This document shows, piece after piece, positions 1 to 11,869 of a DNA stretch of 64,000 nt (position 1 is the stretch's first letter; every line of letters starts with the position of its first letter). Position numbers and translations under genes: made by a program. The stretch lies in assembly GCA_030272585.1 (NCBI GenBank), contig BSYQ01000010.1, forward strand, positions 1,612,001 through 1,676,000, written 5' to 3'. Under the pieces are notes generated by a model. It was not told the DNA's origin, made no database searches, and saw only the letters and a list, made by a program, of their open reading frames with translations. This DNA comes from Bryopsis sp. KO-2023 (lineage: Eukaryota > Chlorophyta > Ulvophyceae > Bryopsidales > Bryopsidaceae).

Positions 1-3000
1 ACCAAAGAAAAAGATTTTTTATAATTATGTATTTTTTTTTCAACCAATGTATTGAATGCAACACGATTCATCTGTGCGATTAGGAGTATTTTTGAGGTTG
101 AACAGACCTCAGCTGAGCTTCTTCTCGGATTCTTTCCCTTGTGGGTCCGATCCAAGTGACCTCGATGGAAACGACATCTCCAACAGTGATTCCCTCGAAT
201 GCGGCCAAATTGATTTCATGAGAAGCCCCGCCAGTGGAATTTGTCACCAGGGTGGCGGTTTCCCTTATGTCCTCTGCAACAGATAAAAGTTTGCTTTTAA
301 CCACGAATGCCTGATCGGCAAAAATTTCCAGATTTCTGTCCAGAGCTTTCAATGAAGTCACTTGTTGAAAGAAAAAAGAATCCTTGCTTTTTATATATAT
401 ATTATTTAATTTAAAGAAATAAGGTGTTCTCCCCCCCCCCCCAAAAAAAATAGAAAAAAAATCTTTATCGAATGCGATTGACAAAATTTTCAAGATACTC
501 TAGGGCTTTCGAAAAAAAGAGTGTTTAATAATTCTTCCCCGGTCAACGTTTTTTTCTGTTTGATCAAAATGGTACCTTCATTCTCCAAATTCACAGAGTA
601 CTCCAAAGTCATTTCGGCGTCCTCAATGACCACTCCAAGAAGACTTTTGATCAGCACTTCAACTGTGAAAGGGGTGGAAGGTTTGACCTGCAGTTTCAGT
701 CATTTAAACATACATGTTACAAAAAAATAAGATGATCAAAAGGGCGCCCTTTATAATTTATTTTTTACTTCCGTTTTATCCTTGCAATTAAATTTTTTAG
801 GAAAATCGTTTTCTTTTCTTTTTTTATAGTTGCGGGGAGAAATGGAAGTTTTTTTTTTCCCCCTCCCTCTCACTCCAGTGTTTCTCACCAGTCCACAGTC
901 AAATGATGGAAAAAACATAATTTCAGGAAGATGAAAAAACACGATTTCAGGAAGAAGAAAAAACACGATTTCAGGAAGAAGAAATAACTGATCATTATCT
1001 GTTCCAAAATCAATATTAGTCATGCCCCCCCCCCTTTTTTTTTTTCAAGGCTGCTCCAATTTTTAACTTTTTTTCAACTGCTCCAACACATTGTCATAAT
1101 ATTTTCCCAAATTATTACCCATAATGGCGTGACGAGTTCCATAGTAGCCGTCGGAAGTCGAGGCTCCCCAACCACAAAATGAACGGTGCCAATATCACCA
1201 TCAAAAGTCGAATCATAATCCGAAACGATGGAGGCGGTATATTTCCCAGGGGTGGTGCTTTCTGGAACGTCCAGTGTGATTTCGAAAGTTCCGAATTCGG
1301 GATGCACCTCGAAGTTGAAAGTTTGACTGGAGTAATTGGGCAGCTCTGGGTCGAAAGGGGGGTTGATGTCCAATCGTAAATTGGCATCTTTTTCGTTGGA
1401 TTGACCGTAAGGCTTGACCTGCTTTCCATCCCTCGTCACCAAATGCCCTGTGTCAAGAATAAGGAATAAGAAATATATTTGTATGAATGGGAAATCAACA
1501 GAAATGAATTGGGTTTGCAACAGAAATAATAATGATAATTGTGGCGATTATTCATATATAATAAATGTTTTATTTTATTTTTTATTTTATTTTTTGGGGT
1601 CATTCTTTGTTCAAGAATGTGTCAGTGAAGGGAAAAAAAACAAGAATGTGTCAGTGAAGGGAAAAAAAACAACTTTTTTTTTGTAAATATGATAAAAATT
1701 GGATTTTTTTTTTGTAAATATGATCAAACTTTGGAGGAATTTTTTCCCCTCGCTTTGATATATATTTATCTAGATATATATCCCCCCCCCCATCACCCCC
1801 CTTGAATCCCCAAAAAAAAATACAGAACAGGTTCTCCATTTACCCATAAATCTGATTTTATCGCCGGGCTCGACCAAAGCTCTGTCTTCCAGCAGACTTC
1901 CTTTCGACACCATCCCACCCACATCACTTTCAAAGGTTGCCAGTCCAGTGTTGTGCCACATGACTGACCCAGAATCCGCCTGTTTTATCCAAAAAGAGTA
2001 ACTGGAGCAATCGTAATACTCCTCGCAGGGAGGAGTAACGAAACTAGCCACCCCATCAGAGTTTGTGGTGATGTCCTCAACAAAAACCTGTCGAAAAACC
2101 AACAGCGTTCAGCAAAAAGAAGACTGTTTCGGTTGAAGTTTTTTCGTAACGATTCGAATGGATTTCTTTCGCTAGTACTTCATTGATTTTTTTGGTGAAA
2201 ATTGATGTTTCAAAAATAGCCTTAGTAATCTCCATCCGTCAAGATATGCACGGGCAACAGGAATGAATGATCGGAAACTGTGGGGGATGATCATTGGCCT
2301 ACTAGTATGGGGAATTCTATGGTTTGGTTGAGAATCTGTCTCTTTTGGCAGATGAAAAGTGCATTTCTAAGCTGAGTATCAGATGAAAAGTGCATTTCCA
2401 GGCATTTGAGTATCAATTTTTGGCACATCAGATACTGTGAATTTTTCCAGACTGAATTACAACGTCCAATAATAACGAGATCGCAAAAAACAACAGCTGT
2501 TCTTTTGAAAAAAAACTCTCCTTACCAGCTCTTTTGCATCGTAATCCTTGTTTCTTCTGAAAACACCAATTTCAACGCCTTCAGCAGGTTTTCCAGTTGC
2601 AGTATCGACCAGCCACATCGTCACCTATGAAAAGAACAGAAACATTCACCAAAAATAATACAGCAACATCTCAAGATGGCACTTCCTCTTTAATGCCATG
2701 ACTGTCTGGAAAATTCATCCCCCTGAATTCCAAAACAATTTCCCGTGTATTTTGTGTGCATCTCACTGAAATTGATACCGGAGTCTGACCTTTCTGGTGT
2801 TGCTGCTGCTTTCGGTATTGGCTGTCATGGTCAAAAACACATGATAATTGAGGATGAAAATCTCGGAGATTTTGCGGTCCCTATAAAGAACATTCAGCAA
2901 AAAAATAATTAAAAAAATACGTATATAATTAATAATAATACGTTGAGGATAAAGTGGTGCAAAAGAAAACATCACATGCATATGTGGAATTTGTTCCGAA

Positions 3001-6000
3001 GAAAAGCTGGGGAGTTGCGATGATGTTACAATGGAGATTTCTTTCCATTCATGTTGTTCTATGGGTTATTTTTGGGTGCGAAAAAGAGCAAAGACAGAAG
3101 ATGATTTGAGAAAATACTTATTTCCCTATTTCTCACCCAATTGCAACAGCGAGCATTCCTGATTTTTTCCTTGCATTGCCAAGATCCAACTCCGTGATTG
3201 ACAGCTCTGTTGTCTTTGGCAAGTTTTTACTTATCTCTGCAAGGAAATATCGAAATCTTGTTTTTTGAGCAACTTTTCCAGAAAATAGAGAGAGAGAGAG
3301 AGAAAGAGAGGGAAGGGGGGGGGAGGGGAAAGAAACAAACTCTGCATACAAATTATCAGGTTATCAGGTTCTCAGAAAAAACAAACAAACACTGTATCAT
3401 CTCCACCCACCGGGTTTTTTCAGTTTCAGGAAAGTTTCAGGGCTGGCATAATTCTCAGGATGAAATTGCCATCCCAGTTTCGTCGCCTCTTTGGTGCTCT
3501 TCGGATCAAAAGCAAAAACACGCACGCTCCTTTTCTTCTTTTCTCCTGGATCTCCTCGTTTCACGATCGGAAACAGGCCATCCCAATTTTGAGATCCCTC
3601 CAATGCAATCTGTTCGTCCTGGTGCATGACTGCCATGAAAGAGGAAAGCTTGGTGGTAGGGAATTTGACCTCGGAGGATTCCAAGGGCAAACCGTAGCCA
3701 TCGCGAACCTTATCGCTTGCTTTAACAAATATCCTGGGGGTAAAACAAAGGGAAGGAAAAAAGTTTATTGTAAAAGTTAAGAGGAAATGAAAGGGAAGAA
3801 GCTTAGTTTTTCCCGCCAAAACACTCATTGGGGTTGACCAAAAAAAGGGGAAGCTAAAGAATGATTGTCTTGATTAGAATAAAAAAGGAAAAAAGTTATC
3901 TTTTTCCCAAAAAACTGCTTTTTCCTGGGGGTAAAACCTGTTTCAATGGGGTTGAAAAAAAAAACTTGAAAAAAAAAAAGAAACTTTTAAGAAAAGATGC
4001 AACACTTTTTTAAAAACGAGCATGGGAGTTTCAAGCTATACATTAATTTTTATCAATGAACCAACTCACTTGTATGTTTCTGCCGGTTGGAAATCTGCAG
4101 ACAAGCTGAGGGTTCCCTTGTCGATGAGAGAAAGATTGAAATCCATCTGTCCAACGCAAGCAAGAAAAACTACTCAACCACTTGACTTCTTTCATTTAAA
4201 AAATCAAGCCAACATTTAGTCTAAATTCTTTATTTAAGCATTTATCTGGTCACAAAACTTTGCACAGAAAAAAACATCCAACTTTCAATAGGGGAGAGAA
4301 AAAAAAATCACAGTAAAGGAAATCTGAACAGGAAAATTTCCAGGAATGCTTCAAGTGGATACGGATGCAGCCCTCACCGGAAACTTCTTTTGGAACATGT
4401 ATTTCCATGGAAACCACTCCAAGGTTATGGCTTTTTTCAAATCTTCGAGCTTCGTATCCTTTGATAAGCCATGTGGAACCCACATGGTAACATTCCTTCC
4501 ACTAGGTTTTGATGGGGGAAAAAAAAAAAAGAATTCAACGATCGGTAAAAAAAAATTCAATACAGATATAATTGAATGGAAAGAGTGGGGAAAAAAATAC
4601 ATCAAAAATCCTACATGCTTGACCTGCGATTGTTATTTCATTACGTTCTTTTTGCTGCCTCACTTTTTTGGCTGTTTGGGTTGTATGCATATGTATTGGA
4701 CTGTGAAATTTATTTCTCGAAAGCCAGATGCAGAAATGATGACTTATTTTCTCAATAGTACGAACAATTTATATTTTTTTCTGAGTATATACATACTCAG
4801 AAATACTCATATATATATATATGTTTCAAATGTTGATTCTTCAAATATTTTTTTCTAAATTGAAACAAAAGAACTGTTTTATTCTATATTTTAAATAATC
4901 TGATTTTCTTTTTTGCCAGACATTTAGATAAAACGTACTTGACAAACAATGCTCTGTCTTGTTCTGGCACTTTCGATTTTTTCTTTTTCACCCTCATGTT
5001 CCAAAGAAAAGGAATTTTGAATTTTCTGAGGCCATAGAAATCCACGAAAACCTCTTCACTCAGGGGTCCGGCCTTCTCATTGTAACGAGTACCAGCAGGA
5101 AGCACCAGGGCATATCTTAAAAAACAAAATAATAAAAAAAAAGCTCAGAACATTGAAAAAAACATCCAGAATTGAAAAAAGAAGGATTTTAAGAGTAATT
5201 CAGTGGATGTTTTGTTGTTTGAAGCTGTTGGCATTACAGCCCCCCCCAAAAAAAGCAAAAAACCTTTCCTGCTTGTTTCTGTGTCTGTTTCCAATTGTCA
5301 GCCAAAACAATGCTGAGCATTTTTGACAATACCTGACCCCCATTTTCAACCTCTTCCCTTCTAATTGTATGATCGCACAATCGCGAGAAAGAGGCACTCC
5401 CTGAAGAAAAAAACAGAAAAAAAAAATTCACTGAAATCCATAAATACTGGGGAAAAAAAACTCCACTGAATTTCAGGAGGAAAGAAATGCAAATGGAAAC
5501 AGAACAGATCAAAAAGCCTGCTTTCGATGGATATTTTTTCTTCTTGCTTATTCGTTTCTCACAACTCGCAACCCTTTTTGAGCCCCAAACATACAATATG
5601 CAACTATGACCTTCTGGAATTCCAGTTTCTTCTAAAAATAGTGCCCACCTCATCATCATGGAGTGTGGTATTGAGACTCACGCATCTCTTGATAACTGGC
5701 CGGATATTCTTTTCAGACCTGTCTTTTCCCTTTTCGTCATTGAAAGTGTATACTTTGAGAGCAGATTGAATTTTGGCCAACTCAACAGGATAACTGAACC
5801 TTATGATTATCGAACCTGTTTCCCCCACAAAACAGCAAAAAAGACGAAGTCAAAGAATTCACCCAGAGAACCAAGATTGAAACCTGTATTCACACATCAA
5901 AACAATTCTCCAAAACTTTCGCACTTATATATATATATCTATATATATATCAAAAGTTTGAAGAACACAAGATTTTTTTCAAAAAATCACACTCGTTCAA

Positions 6001-7584
6001 ATATTCAACAACCTTGCCGAAGTCTTACGAGTCCATGTAATAGTGAAAAAAAGCAGGAAAAAAAGTGTGATAAGAAGGTGTGAGGGGGTGTGAGTCTCGC
6101 TCGGCCCACCATCAGGAGGCACTTCTGGCAACAAATCATCTCCCAGTCCTTTTTGAGCATCCCAATGTCCATCAGCGAGGTCAAGAGCCTCGAGCGAACC
6201 CACGCCTAAAATGGTGACCTGCAATGGTGGCGACGTGATTTTGATCTTCGAGGGAACATTCAGCTGCAGGGGTATTCCTGGAGTAAAAAAAAGCCATTCA
6301 GTCAGAAAACAGTTTCAGTCTTTTTTTTTTTGGTAGCGGAATGTATACAAAACAAGCAAAAAAAGAGAGGAAAAAACAAAAGATGCTTGTTATATAGAGT
6401 GTTGAAATTTTGAAAAGATGAGGGGGGGGGGTTGCCTTTATGAAAAGACACCAATACAAATTTTCTTCAAAAAAGGCACATCTCCATCCAACCTCTTCCC
6501 ACAAACCAACACCCAAAAGCAAAAAAAAACCGACAGTTGAGAAATTCTAGAGGAAACCACCAGCCATACAAGTGTTCCTTTCCCCAACATAGACCACCCC
6601 GGCTGTGCTCACCACTGAAAGTCTTGAGTTCTTTGTTCCAAATGAGTTCAGTGTCGAGGTCGGGCGGCCATGAAGTGGTGGGGTCCCAGCGAGCAATGCT
6701 GGTGGTCACCCATCGAAATCGTCCTTGCGCCACATTAGATTGACCGAACGTAAACGGCACCTTTCATAACAAAACATCCTGTTGGTCATTGTGGGAAGCA
6801 TTCGTGTTTTCAAAAAAAAAAACTGGTGGTTTTTTTGGGTTGTTTTTCTAGAAAGAAAAAAAAGGTTGCTTTATCGAGGAGAACGCGGTGTTTTAGTTTT
6901 GTTTCTTATAATTTTTTTATTATTTTAATTATATTTTTTTTCAGTTTTTGTTTTCCATTACAAGCAGAGACAAATCCCGATGTGCAAAGAGATTCCACTG
7001 TGCAGTGAATTCACAGGTTTGGTTTTCCCGCCAAGTCTGTCATCCAACAAACCCGTCGCGGAAAATCATATTCTCCACAACATACAGGTTTCACCCTCAG
7101 CAACGACCAACTGTCTTACATGGGTCAATCGATCGCGTGCACTTCTCCCAGTACAAGCAACATGACAGACAGGGGAGCGATCGCGCGGTCGCAAGCAATA
7201 ACTTCCGATTGCAACCTACCAAATCTTTCGGCAGCTCTTCCAACCCAAAATCGCTTCCAAGGGCAACCACAGCACGGGAAAAAACCACCTAACACCAGGC
7301 AAGAAAAAACGCACACCGAATTGAGCATATTATCGTCAAGACGACCAAGGATTCATTTGATCCGCCGTTTGCTGTCGAACCAAGAGAGTCAGGGAAAGCG
7401 TCCCGACACACACCGTGACGGTTTCTTGTCCGCTGAGCTCGAGGGACGTCTCGTTCTTAAAAATATCGGTGGGGGTGGTGGCGACGATCGTCAGGGGCAA
7501 TTCTTCTTCAAGAAATCCGGCACCATGCGAACTCGTGGCGGCGCCGCACAGTATTAGCGAGATGATCACAAGTTTGTCTATCAT
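1..7584 (-). CDS. Secreted alpha-2-macroglobulin, bacterial-style (3' part beyond window)
   Basis: Sixteen exons read on the minus strand: 7584-7414, 6760-6613, 6277-6110, 5815-5649, 5400-5333, 5115-4939, 4501-4378, 4146-4070, 3733-3411, 3236-3137, 2880-2790, 2624-2526, 2087-1844, 1447-1119, 687-576, 360-108. All are bounded by GT/AG with matching phases and give about 884 residues. Residues 1-21 form a signal peptide. Next come repeated macroglobulin (MG) beta-sandwich units of the bacterial A2M kind: the FRWVTTS...RWDP pattern near 75, RFSYPV near 168, ALVLPAGTRY near 242, and DGYGLPL near 377. The classic VTMWLVDTATGKPAEGV (from ~540) and LVEPGDKIRFMG (ending at ~652) signatures follow. 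The family traps proteases through a bait region and usually a thioester; both would lie beyond position 1, so the mechanism cannot be judged. The exon 14 and 15 junctions (donor GTAATA at 1118; acceptor at 688) are the least certain. The family call is firm. Confidence 0.85.
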
Positions 7585-8126
7585 TTTGACCGTGGGGTCG
7601 AAGTTTTGGTGATTGAATTTTTTCAACACAAGAGCTCCACGTTTCGAATGCAGCACAGTGCTGCAATATGAAGCAGTCGGAGTCGTAGGATGTCCACCAC
7701 GTCCCCTATCGACGATTCGACAGGCTGACTACTAGGACGTCCTTTCCTCGTTCCTTGGCAGAGTTGCAGTCAGAAAATCTAACACACAAAGAACCGCCGA
7801 GGGAACCAAACGCCACTTACAAGAACTGGTAGGATTCTCCTCCACAATGTAATTCATGTTTAAATTTGTTTGTTTGTTCAGAACTGGAAGGGTATTAGAG
7901 GGGACGGACAGGTGAACAGAGTTATCCCTGCAAAATGACTCAGGTGTTTTGAGTGGAACTCTTATATTACATTGAAACAAAGCTAACATAAGAGATAAAA
8001 ACTCATGAATATAAAGAATATATAGCGAGTCCCTCAAATATATTTCATGTGTAAGCCCCCTCCTCCTCCTCCTCCTCCTCCTCCTCCTTTCAGGTCGCAA
8101 CCGCCCTTTCTAGTTTTTTGTTTGTT
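7585..8126. other. Intergenic region with (CCT)n microsatellite
   Basis: This holds the upstream region of the macroglobulin gene and the 3' flank of BTB gene 1. A CCT-repeat microsatellite lies at about 8056-8089. No further gene is seen. Confidence 0.6.
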
Positions 8127-9067
8127 TCATTCTCCTCTCCCATTATGGAATGCTTGCCATAGATTACTATTTTGGGGGAATGCATGCGTTCCCCCAAAAT
8201 TCTTCCTCTTCAGGATTTGGGAAGTACAATTCAGTATTTTTAAGAGGAGTCGGGGCTCCTCCAGGAGATATTGCCGAACGGGATTCCACTCCTCCCCAGA
8301 CAAGAAAAAAAAGCCGCTTGTGGCTAAAAACTTGCATATGTCACCTTCCAGCTTTTGATGCGATGTTTTCAGACAAATGTTCAGCCAGTACATGATAGTG
8401 TCCGGGTCTTTTTCCATCCATTCTTCTCTCAAGCCAGAAAAATGACCGTCTGTGGGTTTAGAGAACACGAGTGTCAAAGTGCCAAGGACTCTTTCGACCA
8501 GACCATCAAAACCGCTCTTCATCGCCACATCTAGCAGTCTCTTAGACGTTTCCAGGTCAAAAGGCGATAGAACCTGCGAAGTCGAGTACAAATGGGAAAG
8601 GAGCAAGTCTACGTCCTCAACGGTCGTTCCCTCAAACAGCGACTCGATTTTCACTCTTCCAGATTTGTTTTCCGTGTCGCGAATGGCCCCCTGGAGTACT
8701 TCAGATTGGCACAAGATCGTGGAATGCGCTTCCAGAGTCACTCCTTCGACTATGAGCTCCACGTCTGCCTCACGCCAAAACTCTTCCGTCCATCCTTCCG
8801 TGTACAAACGGTCGACCCTGGACCACACGCAAACACATCAAGCCTAAGCGCTGTCAGAGCGCCGTCGACAGTTTTGCACGTGCACCCAACCGAAACACCA
8901 AACAGCGCGCGCCACGGGAAGTGACAAGCCCTCGACGAGGTCGTTTCATACCAACGTGTGTGTGTGTTGGCGTCGTTGTTTGAACCCCCCTTTACAGCGC
9001 CCTCTGTCATTCTTGCCCGCTTCAAGGAAGGCGATGCCTCGTCGTGTTTCTCTGTGCGCTTAGCCAT
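8127..9067 (-). CDS. BTB/POZ-domain protein 1
   Basis: Two exons, 9067-8952 and 8817-8127, give 268 residues. The intron uses donor GTATGA and acceptor CCAG and joins in phase 2 (TG|G). Residues ~48-150 are a BTB/POZ fold: ADVELIVEGVTLEAHSTILC, then VLQGAIRDTE, then the helical part around LLLSHLYSTSQ. BTB domains dimerise and often recruit cullin-3 or transcription partners. The remaining ~115 residues look like a helical BACK-like extension. No kelch, MATH or zinc-finger domain is present. The downstream-looking long frame starts only with GTG, so the upstream exon starting MAKRTEKHDEASPS is needed. A 32-bp palindrome at 8169-8200 lies inside the last codons and makes the C-terminus differ from that of the paralogue at 11017-11869. 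Confidence 0.72.
8169..8200. repeat. 32-bp palindrome inside BTB gene 1
   Basis: The near-perfect inverted repeat ATTTTGGGGGAAT..., centred on GCATGC with one mismatched pair, lies in the coding 3' end. It is absent from the paralogous copy. Confidence 0.8.
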
Positions 9068-9350
9068 GCCCTCTGGTGCGCCTTGAAAACAGTAAACGCG
9101 GCTGATTAGCCTTAAACGGACCAGCCAGTTGATTGCAAAACTGGCAGTCGTCTGAAGACTGACCCAGAACAGGTCACGAGTTGATGGCACAGGTCACGAG
9201 TTGGCTGTGACCTGGGAGTGTCAATCAATCAATCATTGATTGCAATCAATGATTACATGTTGCCTGAGGAGCCACTCTGACCTGGGAGTGTTTGGCTAGT
9301 TTGTTCTGTAGGCACGATCTGGGTCTCTAATCACCCCTGGTGCCCCCATC
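9068..9350. repeat. Upstream half of segmental duplication (copy 1)
   Basis: The 5' flank of BTB gene 1 continues to match the 5' flank of BTB gene 2 (11870-12160). Shared blocks include GCGCCTTGAAAACAGTA, ACAGGTCACGAG and CACCCCTGGTG. The whole unit duplicated is therefore about 8.13-9.35 kb versus 11.02-12.16 kb, with divergence concentrated outside the BTB exon. Confidence 0.7.
9247..9279 (+). repeat. 33-bp direct repeat, copy A
   Basis: CAATGATTACATGTTG followed by TGAGGAG and CACTCTG. It recurs at 10143-10175 with three differences, bracketing ~0.9 kb of unexplained DNA. Confidence 0.6.
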
Positions 9351-11016
9351 CACTGTGCAAATAAGTGATGTGGGCCCCCCGCTCTTATAATAATAGTCAT
9401 AACTACCCCTTGATATCATTCCCAAGACTAAGACTATATTCACCCTAAATATAAGTCGAGTAATTTATAAATACGATCACAGAATTCCACGAGTCAGGGT
9501 GAAGTTAAGGTGGCAAATTCTATAGGGAAATGTTGAGGTTTCGATGAACATCGTAAAGTTCTCAGTATTTCTTTAAAGTTGCGACAGAGGCTCTTTACAT
9601 CAGCTCATATTCGTCACGTAAACGGCATGCACGAATCATGTCTATATTCGGCCAAAAGAAAGGGAATAGAACGATAAAGAGGTGTCGAACGGCAGTCTTT
9701 TACAACAGAGTTTTGAGTCAAATTTGTTCACCCACAGTCCAGTCAAATACCTCCGTGCCCTTCCATAACTGTTCCAACCAACAACTGTACAACAACATAA
9801 CCCACAGATAATTCCCATCCAATTAATCCAATACACCTCAATACAGATCACGTGTTCAAGAACTTTTCCCAACGTACTGAAACATGACTAACCCAAGGTC
9901 AGCCGCCTTGTACCCAAATACACAAATGTGACTCATCCATGATCAACTATCATGCAATGCACGTTCGAAGGAATAAGTGCCTTCCACAGAGGATCGTTCC
10001 AAAAGAAGAGTTAGCTTGGGCCCTATGCAAAGAAAGAGAAAGCTATCGCCACGTTCTTTCTACAACCACCGAAACTGGAAGGCCAAGCGACTTCTCGAGC
10101 AACATTATAATAATTATTCCTTAATCCGAAGATCAACAATAACAATGATTACATGTTGTATGAGGAGTCACTCTGCTCATATCAACCATACACAACAAAC
10201 ACACAACCAAATTATGAGAGCTCTTACGGCAAAGGTCAATTTGTAGCGTGAATCCTTAACATATCTTTCGGTGCCTTTCAGAAGCTGAGGAGTTTGGCTG
10301 CGAGTGATATTTACTGACTCTCAGGGCGACAGTTTCGAAATTTGCTGAGCATATTGAATATCCTCAGGATCCTAGTAGGGCTGGAAACTCATCAGCCCGC
10401 ACTTCCAGAAGCTGGGTGGTACGTGATTTTAATTGAGACGGTCGGTTGAGCAGCTGTCGGAATGGAAAAACGAAATTCTTCTCCATGAATGATATTATAA
10501 TATCACCGTTAATATCACCGTTAATTAACGGTGATATCTTGAAAGGGCATGGACAAAATTCACCGAATTGACATGACAGAAAAAAAAAAGCGATCTCGCT
10601 TCCTCGAGGAAAAAAAGGCAAATCCAAGAGGATGGTACAACGAAGACTAGAAAAGAGAGAAAAAAAACAAAAACAGATAGAGAAGCAAAAAGGGGTGAAA
10701 TGACACAGACTGACATAACATTAACAGGCAAAAAACAGACTGCAACATGACAATACTGATGGTCACCCTCCTGTTGCAGGGGATTTCAGGAAAGAGACAT
10801 GAAATCAGGTTCAGGGGAAAAAAACAAAAGTAGTTAAAGTCACACTACCCGCAAAAACTGGAGGGGTTCTGAAAAAGAGAGTCCCTCGACCTCTGGATTT
10901 ATTTTAAACATGCTGAAAATGCGGCAATTGAATAATAGTATGTAACAATGTGTATAACCAAGGAAACAGCAACCCATTGCTGTTTCACCCACCCTTCCTA
11001 GCTTCTTTTGTTTGTT
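9351..11016. other. Spacer between the BTB duplicates, no gene recognised
   Basis: The ORFs here are short and match nothing I recognise. The spacer contains the second 33-bp direct repeat (10143-10175) and a perfect palindrome (10512-10537). It may be a degenerate insertion. Confidence 0.4.
10512..10537. repeat. Perfect 26-bp palindrome
   Basis: ATATCACCGTTAA joined directly to its reverse complement. The half-site TATCACCGTTAA also occurs just upstream at 10501-10512, so three half-sites are clustered. Confidence 0.75.
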
Positions 11017-11869
11017 TCATCCTCCTCTACCATCGCTCAATTTTGAACGCACTCTGTCAAAATGAGGGTTAAGTGATTCGTGTACTTGCTTTCGCAAGAC
11101 TTCAGAAGTACTGTCCAGTATTTTCAAAAAGAGTCGGGGGTCCTCCAACAAATATTGCCTAACAGGATTCCATTTCTCCCCAGATAAGAAGAAAAAGCAG
11201 CTTGTAGCAAAAAACGAGCATATGTCACGTTCCAGCTTTTCGTGCGATGTCTTCCGACAAATGTTCAGCCAGTACATGATAGTGTCCGGGTTTTTTCTCA
11301 TCCATTCTTTTCTCAAGCCAAAAGGACAAACGCGCCAACTTTCCTGCGTCAAAGTGCCAAGGACTCTTTCGACCAGACCATCAAAACCGCTCTTCATCGC
11401 CAGATCAAGCAGTCTCTTGCATGTTTCCAAATCGTCTGGCGACAGCATCTGCGAAGTCGAGTACAAATGGGAAAGAAGCAAGTCTACGTCCTCAACGGTC
11501 GTTCCCTCAAACAGCGACTCGATTTTAACCCTTCCAGTTCTGTTTTCCGTGTCGCGAATGGCCCCCTGGAGTACTTTGGATTGGCACAAGATCGTGGAAT
11601 GCGCTTCCAGAGTCACTCCTTCGACTATGAGCTCCACGTCTGCCTCACGCCGATACTCTTCCGTCCATTCTTCTGTGTACAAACGGTCGACCCTAGAACC
11701 CACACTTATGTGGTGTTGTCAGAGCGCCGTCGAGAGTTTTGCACGTGCACCCAACCAAAACACCAAACAACAGGCCACTGGAAGTGACCAGTTCTCCACG
11801 AGGTCGTTCCATTCCAACTCATGTGTTGGTGTCATCGTTTGAACCCCACCTTACAGCCCCGTCTATCAT
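11017..11869 (-). CDS. BTB/POZ-domain protein 2 (paralogue with shortened N-terminus)
   Basis: Exons 11869-11850 and 11692-11017 give 231 residues. Donor AG|GTGGGG and acceptor CTAG join in phase 2. The BTB domain is nearly identical to that of the gene at 8127-9067 (ADVELIVEGVTLEAHSTILC retained) and the helical tail aligns to the end. Compared with paralogue 1, the upstream ATG has become CTG and one extra base in the A run of the leader shifts the frame. The longer N-terminus therefore cannot be made, and translation most simply starts at MIDGAV. The donor site also differs between copies: paralogue 2 has GT where paralogue 1 has GG. The domain call is good; the first exon is inferred. Confidence 0.62.

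Noticed and set aside
8127..8828. BTB gene 1 starting in the long exon at GTG
   Set aside because: GTG is not a plausible eukaryotic start; the upstream exon with ATG at 9067 joins in phase.
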